DNA from: Streptomyces albus subsp. albus
GTDB lineage: Bacteria > Actinomycetota > Actinomycetes > Streptomycetales > Streptomycetaceae
DNA: 64,000 nucleotides
Direction: 5' to 3'
NCBI RefSeq assembly: GCF_000725885.1
Contig: NZ_JODR01000018.1
Location: forward strand, 124,001 to 188,000
Below the pieces are notes generated by a model. That model did not search any database. It was not told the origin of the DNA and worked only from the letters and a program-made list of their open reading frames with translations. Position numbers and translations under genes: made by a program. Of this stretch, positions 53,291 to 60,281 are shown piece by piece; position 1 is the first letter of the stretch, and each line of letters starts with the position of its first letter.

Positions 53291-54595
53291 TCACCCGGTG
53301 TTCGGATCTGCCGATCCGTCGGCGTACGCCGGGCGCCGTTCGAGGGTGAGAATCGCGAGATCGTCCTGCTGATACGGATGAGTGAACGCACGGACGTCGT
53401 CGCGCAGTGCCTGCGCCAGCCCCAGCACCGGGGCGCCGCTCGCCGGGGCGGCGGCCCCGCCGCCACCGGCCTCCCGGCCCCCGCCGTCCGGCGCCGCCCC
53501 CGCCGTTCCGCCCGCGTCCGCCGTACCGCCTGCCTCCGGCTCCGGCGCGCCGATCTTCGCCACGAGAGCGGCGAGCCGGTCGGCCAGCGGATAGAAGAGT
53601 CCGTCGCCGTCCCGTGCCTCCGAGAGCCCGTCCGTGTACAGCAGCAGAGTGGAATCCGGCGGAAACCGGAAGGTCTGCGCCGACCGCTCCTCGTCCACCA
53701 GCGACGCCAGCCCCAGCGGCACCCCGGTGTCCTCCAGGCGAAGCCGCTGCGGCGGGCCGCCGTCCCGCACCAGATAGGGCGGAAGATGCCCGCAGTTGAC
53801 GGCCTGTGCCGTACCGCTGTCCAGCGGATCCACCGCGACGACCAGAGCCGTGACGAACCGCTCCTGCTCACCCGCGTGACGGGCGTACGCGTTGTGCCGG
53901 ACCACCGACCGCTCCAGCGCCTCCACCAGCCCGCTCAGCGTCGGCTCCCGGTGCGCCGCCTCCCGGAAACCGCCCAGCACGGCGAACGCCACCCCCACCG
54001 CCGACAGCCCCTTGCCCTGCACGTCACCGATCAGCACCCGTGTGCCGTAGCGGGTGGCGGCCACGTCGTAGATGTCACCGCCGAAGAGCTTGTCCTCCTG
54101 GAGCGGCTCGAAGACACCGTCCACCCGCACCTGCGACGTCAGCTCCGGCAACGGATGCAGGATGTGCTGCTGGATGACGGCCGCCGTCGAACGCAGCCGC
54201 ACCAGCTCGGAGTCCCGCGCGATGCGCCAGCGGCTGCCGTACACGGCCAGCCCGGCGAAGACCAGCGTCAGCGCCAGGGTCAGCCCGTCGTCGAGGTGGT
54301 AACCCGGCGACCGCGCGACCGACACCGCCACCGCCACCGTCGCCCAGGCAGAGGCGATCTGCGTCTGCCGCACAGTGCCCAGACTGGCGGCAATGGCGGG
54401 CAGGAAAATGAGCAGTCCGACCAGCCGCGTCTCCGACCCGGCCACCAGGCTCAGCGCAAGCACCAGCATCGTCAGGCCGAGGATCCACGCGAGGAACGCC
54501 CGGTTGGACAGCGACTTCGGCCGCCGCTCCACGGCGTCCCGTACCGGCAGCGCGGCAGGTCGCGGCTGCTTCACCGTCCTGTGCTGCTGTTTCAT
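53291..54595 (-). CDS. membrane PP2C/SpoIIE-type serine phosphatase
   Basis: A 434-aa protein. Four or five hydrophobic segments at about 35-125 anchor a C-terminal SpoIIE phosphatase domain with the metal-binding motifs FGGDIYDVA, IGDVQGKG, NCGHLPP and YTDGLSEA. A Gly/Ala/Pro-rich linker interrupts the end of the domain before DDVRAFTHPYQQDDLAIL. Such enzymes dephosphorylate STAS anti-sigma antagonists. A STAS protein gene is the next one upstream on the same strand. The ATG follows AAGGAA, and an upstream in-frame extension has no ribosome binding site. The 5' gap to the STAS gene is 114 bp. Confidence 0.9.
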   Translation of the reverse strand: MKQQHRTVKQPRPAALPVRDAVERRPKSLSNRAFLAWILGLTMLVLALSLVAGSETRLVGLLIFLPAIAASLGTVRQTQIASAWATVAVAVSVARSPGYHLDDGLTLALTLVFAGLAVYGSRWRIARDSELVRLRSTAAVIQQHILHPLPELTSQVRVDGVFEPLQEDKLFGGDIYDVAATRYGTRVLIGDVQGKGLSAVGVAFAVLGGFREAAHREPTLSGLVEALERSVVRHNAYARHAGEQERFVTALVVAVDPLDSGTAQAVNCGHLPPYLVRDGGPPQRLRLEDTGVPLGLASLVDEERSAQTFRFPPDSTLLLYTDGLSEARDGDGLFYPLADRLAALVAKIGAPEPEAGGTADAGGTAGAAPDGGGREAGGGGAAAPASGAPVLGLAQALRDDVRAFTHPYQQDDLAILTLERRPAYADGSADPNTG

Positions 54596-54709
54596 GGCCG
54601 TTCCTTGTGGTGCGGTGCTCCGACAGTGTGAGATCCGACCCTCCATCCTCACTCGTGCCCGCCTCCACGCCCGCTGCGACACCGCGTGCCGCCGCGATGA
54701 GTCGGCGGG

Positions 54710-55315
54710 CTACGGGTCGCGCTGCGCTTGGCCGGGGCCGGCGCCGCCCCGGCCCTTGGTCCCCTTGCCCTTGCGGTTCATGCTGTCGGCTGCCAGGCCC
54801 CTGGCGCCTGTCCCCTTGGTATCCAGGCCCTTGGGGGGTGGCGGCAGATGCGGGTTGGTGTCCCGCTGCCAGGAGGTCTCCAACGGTTCGGGGCTGTGCA
54901 GCGGGATGCCCGTCTCGACACTGCCGGTGGGCGGCCACTCCGGTCGCTGCTCAGGGGGCAGGGTGCGCAGTGCCTCACTCACACTGGAGAAGACCGGCAG
55001 CACCTCGGTGCTGCCGGTGAGGGCCAGGACCGCGGCGAGTCGCCGTCCCACACAGGCCAGCAGCAGGCTGCCCTCCCGCCGATGCAGCAGCCACCGCAGG
55101 GCGAGCAGACAGTTCAACCCCCGCGAGTCGCAGAAAACCAGGGCCGTGACGTCCAGGACGAGATGACGGTAGCCCGTCGCCACCACGGCGCCGATACGGT
55201 CCAGATAGAACTCCTCGGACGCCCGGTCCAACTCCCCGCTGAACCGGATCACCGCGCACTCGTCCTTGACGGTGATCGGGGTGATGGTCAGACGGTCGTT
55301 CTCCCGCGACCTCAC
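54710..55315 (-). CDS. STAS-domain anti-sigma factor antagonist
   Basis: The 201-aa protein has a STAS domain in its first 110 residues (VIRFSGELDRASEEF; then HLVLDVTALVFCDSRGLN with the likely phospho-acceptor S64). In this family the unphosphorylated form binds an anti-sigma kinase and frees a sigma factor. Residues 120-201 are a Pro-rich, then Lys/Gly-rich tail with no fold. The start is a GTG, four bases after GGAGG; upstream TTG and GTG codons lack a site. The SpoIIE-type phosphatase downstream and the HATPase at 62.6 kb are possible partners. Confidence 0.85.
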   Translation of the reverse strand: MRSRENDRLTITPITVKDECAVIRFSGELDRASEEFYLDRIGAVVATGYRHLVLDVTALVFCDSRGLNCLLALRWLLHRREGSLLLACVGRRLAAVLALTGSTEVLPVFSSVSEALRTLPPEQRPEWPPTGSVETGIPLHSPEPLETSWQRDTNPHLPPPPKGLDTKGTGARGLAADSMNRKGKGTKGRGGAGPGQAQRDP

Positions 55316-55563
55316 TCCGCCTCCGTCCCCCGGCAGAGTGCCGGTGCTCTGCGTGTCCGTTCCCCGTGACGGACCCACGGCCTCCGAGTATCCCAAACCC
55401 CATTATTCGAACATTCTTTCCAGTGCGGTACCCGGCATATCCGGCACGGACACCTCTGGTCACAGGCTTCCCCGCCCCCGCCGAGCGCGACCGCCGCCAC
55501 CCGGGACGGGCCCGTCGGCACCGCTCACTTCCCTGGACCGCGGCCGGACCGGGCAGCTCCGCC

Positions 55564-56601
55564 TCAGCCCCCGCGCGGCGCCGCTTCACGCATACGTTCT
55601 CCTTCACCGTGATCGTACGTCCCCGGGACGCCGTGCGACGGCGTCCCGGCGGTGTCCACCGGCCCTCCTTCCGCACCGGCCGTGACCCCGTCGTCCGGCC
55701 CGCGCCGCGGGCCCGTCGGACGACGGGCCGTCCGCACCCCGTGCCGCCCCGTCAGTTCCGCCGCGAACTGCGCACCGGCCAGCAAGGAGAGGTTGGACAG
55801 CCACAGCCAGATCAGGAACACCACGACACCGGCCAGTGAACCGTAGAGCCTGCTGTAGGTGCTCAAGGACGCATACAGCGTGAAGCCCGCCGACGACACC
55901 AGCCACAGCAACGCCGCCAGCACCCCGCCCGCCAGCCGGTGCCGCCGCGCCGCCGGAGTCGCCGGACCCGTGCGGAACACCACGACGACCAGCAGCGTCA
56001 CCAGACACAGCAGCACCGGCCACCTGAGCAACTGCCAGGCAAGGGCACCCGCGCCGGCCAGCCCCAGCCGCACACCGACCATCTGCGCCAACGAGCCGGA
56101 CAGCGTGAGCACCAGCACACTGGCCATCAGCAGCCCCAGCGCCGCCGACGCCGTCAGCACGATCCGGTGCGCCCTGCGCAGTACCGGCCGCCGGTCCTCC
56201 ACCGCATACATCGCATGCAGTGCCCGCCGGAAGACCGCCAGATAACTGGAGGCCGACCACAGCGCGCTGACACACCCCACGACCACCACGGTCAGGGCCG
56301 CCGACCGCTGGTCCGCCATGTCCCGCAGGGCATGGTGCAGCGATTGCCCCGCCTGCGCCGGCGCCCAGGCGGTGATGTGCTCGATCAACGCGTCCGTGGC
56401 CGCCGGACTCACCAGCCCGATCAGCGAGACGGTCACCAGCAGCGCCGGCAGGAGCGCCAGCATCGCGTAGTAGGTGAGGGCGGCGGCCCAGTCCGACACA
56501 TCGTCGTTCCACATCGACACCGGTGTCCGCCGCAGCGCGGCCCGCCAGTCGGGAGGGGGCTGTGCTGCTTTCCCCTCGGGGAGCGCCTGGGGCCTTGCCA
56601 T
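55564..56601 (-). CDS. YihY/virulence factor BrkB family membrane protein
   Basis: A 345-aa member of the same family as the gene at 12.2-13.4 kb, with six hydrophobic segments (ALTYYAMLALLPALLVTVSL, SALWSASSYLAVFRRALHA and LYGSLAGVVVFLIWLWLSN among them) and a hydrophilic C-terminal tail of about 50 residues. The ATG (MARPQALPEG) follows GAGGAAGGA seven bases upstream. It follows the Asp23/AmaP operon with an 85-bp gap and may be its last gene. The function of the family is not known. Confidence 0.9.
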   Translation of the reverse strand: MARPQALPEGKAAQPPPDWRAALRRTPVSMWNDDVSDWAAALTYYAMLALLPALLVTVSLIGLVSPAATDALIEHITAWAPAQAGQSLHHALRDMADQRSAALTVVVVGCVSALWSASSYLAVFRRALHAMYAVEDRRPVLRRAHRIVLTASAALGLLMASVLVLTLSGSLAQMVGVRLGLAGAGALAWQLLRWPVLLCLVTLLVVVVFRTGPATPAARRHRLAGGVLAALLWLVSSAGFTLYASLSTYSRLYGSLAGVVVFLIWLWLSNLSLLAGAQFAAELTGRHGVRTARRPTGPRRGPDDGVTAGAEGGPVDTAGTPSHGVPGTYDHGEGERMREAAPRGG

Positions 56602-56686
56602 ATGTCCTTCCTCGCCAGCCGGACGGTGTGTCACGCGTCGGGCACTCGCCTGCCGTCGGGCCCGGGGTCGCGAGCACCGCCGCTCG

Positions 56687-57274
56687 TCACAGGGCGCGAC
56701 GCGCGCGGTGTGAGCGTACGCTCACCCGGACTTCCGCCCGCACCCGGCGCGGCGCCACCGAGGCGCGCGCCTCGGCGAGCGTCTCCTCCGAGAGCTGCCG
56801 CAGCACCGCGCGCGGCTCCGCGCCGGGTTCCAGACGCAGACGTATCCGCGCCCGCAACTCCTCCGGACCGCCCCGGACCCGCACCCGGCCGTCGGCCACC
56901 GAGGGCAGTGCGCACACGTCACGGGTCAGCGCATCCGCCAGAGCACGGGTCCGGATGGTGACGTCCGGACGGGCGAGCGTGAGCAGAGCCGGCCCCGCCC
57001 GTCCGGCCGCCGCCTGGGACCACAGCACCAGCAGCGAGGCCAGCAGCACCGTGGCGGCCCCGGCGATGACCACCGGCGTCCACCAGCCCTCGTGCCGCAG
57101 TTCGCCGAGGCCGGCCCGGTCCAGCAGCACGGAACCCGGTTGGGCGGACGGCCACCAGGAAGGCAGCCGCTCCGCCACCACGGACCAGGAACTCACACCG
57201 AGAAGACCTCCTGCCAGCAGCACGGCACCGCACAGCGCCAGCAGTGTCCGGTTCACGACATGGTGCGGGCTCAT
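56687..57274 (-). CDS. amaP: alkaline-shock response membrane anchor protein
   Basis: A 195-aa protein with two N-terminal membrane segments (about 9-30 and 65-86) separated by a short outside loop, and a cytoplasmic domain in which two alternating beta/alpha halves are seen (ALLTLARPDVTIRTRALADA; VRVRGGPEELRARIRLRLEP). This is the AmaP plan, known to hold Asp23 proteins at the membrane. The ATG overlaps the previous stop and has GGAGGAG eight bases upstream. It lies in order after two Asp23-type genes and a DUF2273 gene. Confidence 0.85.
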   Translation of the reverse strand: MSPHHVVNRTLLALCGAVLLAGGLLGVSSWSVVAERLPSWWPSAQPGSVLLDRAGLGELRHEGWWTPVVIAGAATVLLASLLVLWSQAAAGRAGPALLTLARPDVTIRTRALADALTRDVCALPSVADGRVRVRGGPEELRARIRLRLEPGAEPRAVLRQLSEETLAEARASVAPRRVRAEVRVSVRSHRARRAL

Positions 57275-58737
57275 AGGTCATCTCCTCCTTCCCGGCCGAA
57301 CGGTCCCGGCCCCCCGGGCACCGGCTCCGCGTCAGACCGCGTCACCTCCGGCAGGTGACCGGTCTCTTCTGCGCGCTCTCTTGCCGCCGTGGTGCGTTCG
57401 CCGCCCTGCCGGGCGACGGGCGTGGTCTGGGGCAGTGAAAGGGACCCGCCCGGGGCGGGGGTGTCCCCGGGCGGGCGCCAGTGGGGCTCGGGCCGGACGG
57501 TGACCCGCAGTTGCGGCGGGCGGGACGGCCCACAACCGCGCAGTGCCTCCTGCGCCGCAGCGAGTATCGCCTCATCCGCCCCCGAGGGCTCACCGAAGGC
57601 GATCCGGGCCCTGACCCGGAGGCGCCGCCTGCCGCAGCGGACCACGACACGGCTTACGCCCTCGATGCCGACGGCGGCGTCCCGCACCAGTGCGGCCACC
57701 GCGGTCCGCTCCAGTACGACTCGCGTGCTCCCGTCCGGGGGCAGGGCCGGCAGCAGGCTCCGCCGCCCCGGCGTGCAGGCCAGCCACAGCAGCCACAGCG
57801 ACACCACGGTGGCCGTCGCTCCGCCGGCCACCACGACCGGATCCCCTGGCCCGTGGCGGGACAGCCACGAGACCAGCTCCATCCGCCAGGAAGCCGGGGA
57901 GTGGGAGCCGGCGTGCACGGACACCACGTCCGCCAGCAGCACGGCGCCGCCCATGGCACCCAGCAGCGCCAGGGCCGCCACCGGCAGTCTCCGCCGCGAC
58001 CAGGGTCGCCATGATTCCCCGTTGTGGGGAGGGGCCTTTCCTGCGGAGGTGCTTGCTGCGTCTGGGGAGTTCGCGGAGCCCGGGGTCTCCGTGGTGCCGA
58101 CAGCGCAGTTCGCGGGGTTCTTTGTGGTGCTGGTAGGGGTCGGTGGGGCAGGTGTGGCGTTCGCAGCGCTGGTGGGATGCGCGGCGTCTGCGATGTTCGC
58201 GGTGTCGGCGGAATCCATGGAGTTCGGAGTGTTCGCAGAGTGCGGCGGGGCGTTCGAAGGGAGCGGGGCCTTCGGAGGGGGCAAGGGGTTCGCGGCGTTC
58301 CCGGAGCTGTCGGCGTTCGGGGTATCCGTGGACCGGTCGGAGCCTGTGGCTTCCCCGGGCCGGTGGGGGCCCACGGTCGCCACGGGGCCGGTGGTGTCCT
58401 CGGGCTCCGTGGTGGAGCGTGCGGTAGGCCGGGCGGGGGACGGGTGGCGTACCAGGCGGCTGATCCTTAGATCCGCCTCGGCCACCGGAAGACCGGTCAA
58501 CTGGGAGGTTCGTTCGCTCACATGCCGGCGGACCCGGGCGCCGGTCTCCTCCAGGGCTGTGGGGTAGGGCAGGGCCACGCTGACAGACAGGTGGGCGCGT
58601 CCGCCCTCGACAGAGGCGGAGGCGTCCACAACCTCTACTTTTCCGGGCGCCAGCGCCTCGGTGGCGGCACGCTGGGCGATCCGCCGGATTGCGCGGTCAG
58701 CGATGAGGGTGGCTCCCCTGTGGCCCGGGCCGGTCAC
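57271..58737 (-). CDS. Asp23/Gls24 domain fused to a DUF6286-like membrane domain
   Basis: A 488-aa protein starting at a GTG inside a GTGA overlap with the DUF2273 gene. Residues 1-105 form an Asp23-like domain (ATLIADRAIRRIAQRAATEA; EVVDASASVEGGRAHLSVSV; the DLRISRLVR end). An Asn/Thr/Ala/Pro-rich low-complexity linker follows (about 110-225). Two membrane segments (about 240-260 and 290-310) and an AmaP-like C-terminal domain with VERTAV, GVSRVVVRCGRRRLRVRAR and LRVTVRPEPH end it. It combines the Asp23 and anchor functions in one chain. Confidence 0.8.
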   Translation of the reverse strand: MTGPGHRGATLIADRAIRRIAQRAATEALAPGKVEVVDASASVEGGRAHLSVSVALPYPTALEETGARVRRHVSERTSQLTGLPVAEADLRISRLVRHPSPARPTARSTTEPEDTTGPVATVGPHRPGEATGSDRSTDTPNADSSGNAANPLPPPKAPLPSNAPPHSANTPNSMDSADTANIADAAHPTSAANATPAPPTPTSTTKNPANCAVGTTETPGSANSPDAASTSAGKAPPHNGESWRPWSRRRLPVAALALLGAMGGAVLLADVVSVHAGSHSPASWRMELVSWLSRHGPGDPVVVAGGATATVVSLWLLWLACTPGRRSLLPALPPDGSTRVVLERTAVAALVRDAAVGIEGVSRVVVRCGRRRLRVRARIAFGEPSGADEAILAAAQEALRGCGPSRPPQLRVTVRPEPHWRPPGDTPAPGGSLSLPQTTPVARQGGERTTAARERAEETGHLPEVTRSDAEPVPGGPGPFGREGGDDL

Positions 58738-58919
58738 CGTCGCCTCCGGTCGGCTCCCCGCAGGACCTCCCGCCAGTCGAGGCCACCGTCCACCATCCGG
58801 CCGACCGCGAACCCGATCGTCCCCAGCGCTGCCACCAGTAGGAACGCCCCGAAGCCGCCGAACCAAGCGGCGAATGCCAGGGCCATGCCCACCATCAGAC
58901 CGACCAACGCTGTGTTCAC
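58734..58919 (-). CDS. DUF2273-type small membrane protein
   Basis: A 61-aa protein with two hydrophobic segments (ALVGLMVGMALAFAAWFGG and FLLVAALGTIGFAVGRMVDG) and an Arg-rich end. DUF2273 proteins accompany Asp23 and AmaP in Gram-positive bacteria. The start is a GTG (VNTALVG) behind AGGAGGGACAG; an earlier in-frame GTG at 58955 lacks such a site. Its TGA overlaps the next GTG. Confidence 0.82.
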   Translation of the reverse strand: MNTALVGLMVGMALAFAAWFGGFGAFLLVAALGTIGFAVGRMVDGGLDWREVLRGADRRRR

Positions 58920-58985
58920 CCTGTCCCTCCTCGCGTCGTCGTGCGTTCTCGTCACCGCTCCCGTCCCCTCCCGGAGCCGGGCCGG

Positions 58986-59492
58986 TCATTCCACGCGGGT
59001 GTCGGGGCCGGAGTCCTCTTCGTCCGGCAGATGGATGTCGTTGATCGCCACGTTGACTTCGACGACCTCCAGACCGGTGATGCGCTCCACCGCGGAGATC
59101 ACGTTCTCCCTCACGTCACGGGCCACGTCCATGATCGGGACGCCGTACTCCAGTACCAGGTCGAGATCTATGGCCGTCTGACGTTCCCCCACCTCGACCT
59201 TCACGCCGCGGCCCACGTTGGGGCGGCCACCGGGCACTCGGTCGCGGACGGCGCCGAGGGTGCGGGAGAAGCCGCCACCCATGTCCCAGACGCCGGGGAT
59301 CTCCCGGGCGGCCATACCGGCGATCTTGACCACCACCACGTCCGCGATGGTCGTCCTGCCGCGGTCGGGCGCCGGTTCCTTCGGGCCCCGGCCGCCGTCG
59401 CCGACCGTCGTGGTGCCGAGCGTGGTGTCGGGCGTCCCGGCCTCATTCCCCTTCTTATGCGCGGGCGTTGCGGTGTTCTGCGGTGCCGTCAT
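58986..59492 (-). CDS. Asp23/Gls24 family envelope stress response protein
   Basis: A 168-aa soluble protein with a complete Asp23 domain at about 45-155: TTIADVVVVKIAGMAAREIP, the GVKVEVGERQTAIDLDLVLE strand pair and ENVISAVERITGLEVVEVNV, then an acidic tail (HLPDEEDSGPD). Asp23 proteins line the membrane from inside and respond to envelope stress. It is first of the operon that continues with DUF2273, Asp23/DUF6286, AmaP and probably BrkB. The ATG follows GAGGAGG. It is divergent from the ECF sigma gene. Confidence 0.92.
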   Translation of the reverse strand: MTAPQNTATPAHKKGNEAGTPDTTLGTTTVGDGGRGPKEPAPDRGRTTIADVVVVKIAGMAAREIPGVWDMGGGFSRTLGAVRDRVPGGRPNVGRGVKVEVGERQTAIDLDLVLEYGVPIMDVARDVRENVISAVERITGLEVVEVNVAINDIHLPDEEDSGPDTRVE

Positions 59493-59577
59493 CGTGGCCT
59501 CCTCGATGGGCTCGGGTCCTGCGTGTCCGCAGTGCCGACACGCGCCTCCACTGCTTCCGACACATCCCCACCGGATC

Positions 59578-59635
59578 CGTTACGCGGATCCCGCAAAGAA
59601 ATTTCGGGCAGTTCGGAAGGCGAAGCCGCGTAACG
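59578..59635. promoter_or_regulatory. spaced 10-bp inverted repeat between asp23 and the sigma gene
   Basis: CGTTACGCGG at 59578-59587 and its exact reverse complement at 59626-59635 enclose 38 bp that contain a GAAATTTC palindrome and CCCG/CGGG flanks. The region separates the divergent Asp23 operon and the sigma/anti-sigma pair, so it should hold both promoters. No operator function has been shown. Confidence 0.4.
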
Positions 59636-59687
59636 CGAGCGGGGGGTGGTGTGTCGAACCTGCGGAGGCGAAGGGAAGGAGCCGCCG

Positions 59688-60281
59688 TTGCCGGGGGATG
59701 AGAAGAAGAGGCCGCCAGCGGACGCGGAGGGCGCGGAGGACACCGTGCGCGACGCGCTGCTGGCGGTGCGGGCGAGGGAGGGCGATGACGAGGCCTTCGA
59801 GGTCCTCGTGCGTCGTTATGCGCCCGCGCTGCTGCGGCTCGCGACACGGCTGCTCGGCAGCCGGGCGGAAGCCGAGGACGCCGTGCAGGAATCCTTGGTG
59901 AGCGCATGGCGAAAACTGCCCGAGTTCCGGCAGCAGGCCGAGTTCGGGACGTGGATGTACCGCATCGTGAGCAACCGCTGTCTCAACGTGCTGCGGGCCC
60001 GACGGCCCGTCGCAGGGCTCGACAGCATTCCGGAACCGGCCGCTCCCGAGCACTTGGTCTCGCCGGAGAGGTCGGCCGAGTCGCAGGCGGCGGCCAAGGC
60101 ACTGTTCGAGGCCCTGGCACGGCTGTCGCCCGAGCAGCGCGTGTGCTGGGTGCTCAAGGAAATGGACGGGCTGTCCCATGAGGAGATCGGGGAAATGGTC
60201 GGAATCCGGCCGGAGGCGGTCCGGGGCCGTGTCTTCCGTGCACGGCGCTGTCTGACGGAGGCGATGGGAGCATGGCGATAA
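59688..60281 (+). CDS. ECF-type RNA polymerase sigma factor
   Basis: A 197-aa sigma-70 family protein with region 2 (DDEAFEVLVRRYAPALLRLA through AEFGTWMYRIVSNRCLNVLR) and region 4 (LARLSPEQRVCWVLKEMDG, SHEEIGEMVG helix-turn-helix, VRGRVFRARRCL), and no region 3, so it is of ECF type. The chosen start is a TTG six bases after AAGGAG; a GTG at 59646 is an alternative that adds 14 residues with two cysteines. It overlaps the next gene by ten bases (start inside GCATGGCGATAA), which is typical of a sigma/anti-sigma pair. Confidence 0.92.
   Translation: MPGDEKKRPPADAEGAEDTVRDALLAVRAREGDDEAFEVLVRRYAPALLRLATRLLGSRAEAEDAVQESLVSAWRKLPEFRQQAEFGTWMYRIVSNRCLNVLRARRPVAGLDSIPEPAAPEHLVSPERSAESQAAAKALFEALARLSPEQRVCWVLKEMDGLSHEEIGEMVGIRPEAVRGRVFRARRCLTEAMGAWR

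Noticed and set aside
50503..53349. A 948-codon plus-strand frame opposite narG
   Set aside because: It is the antisense shadow of a strongly conserved gene in high-G+C DNA; its product is Arg/Gly/His/Pro-rich and has no domain.
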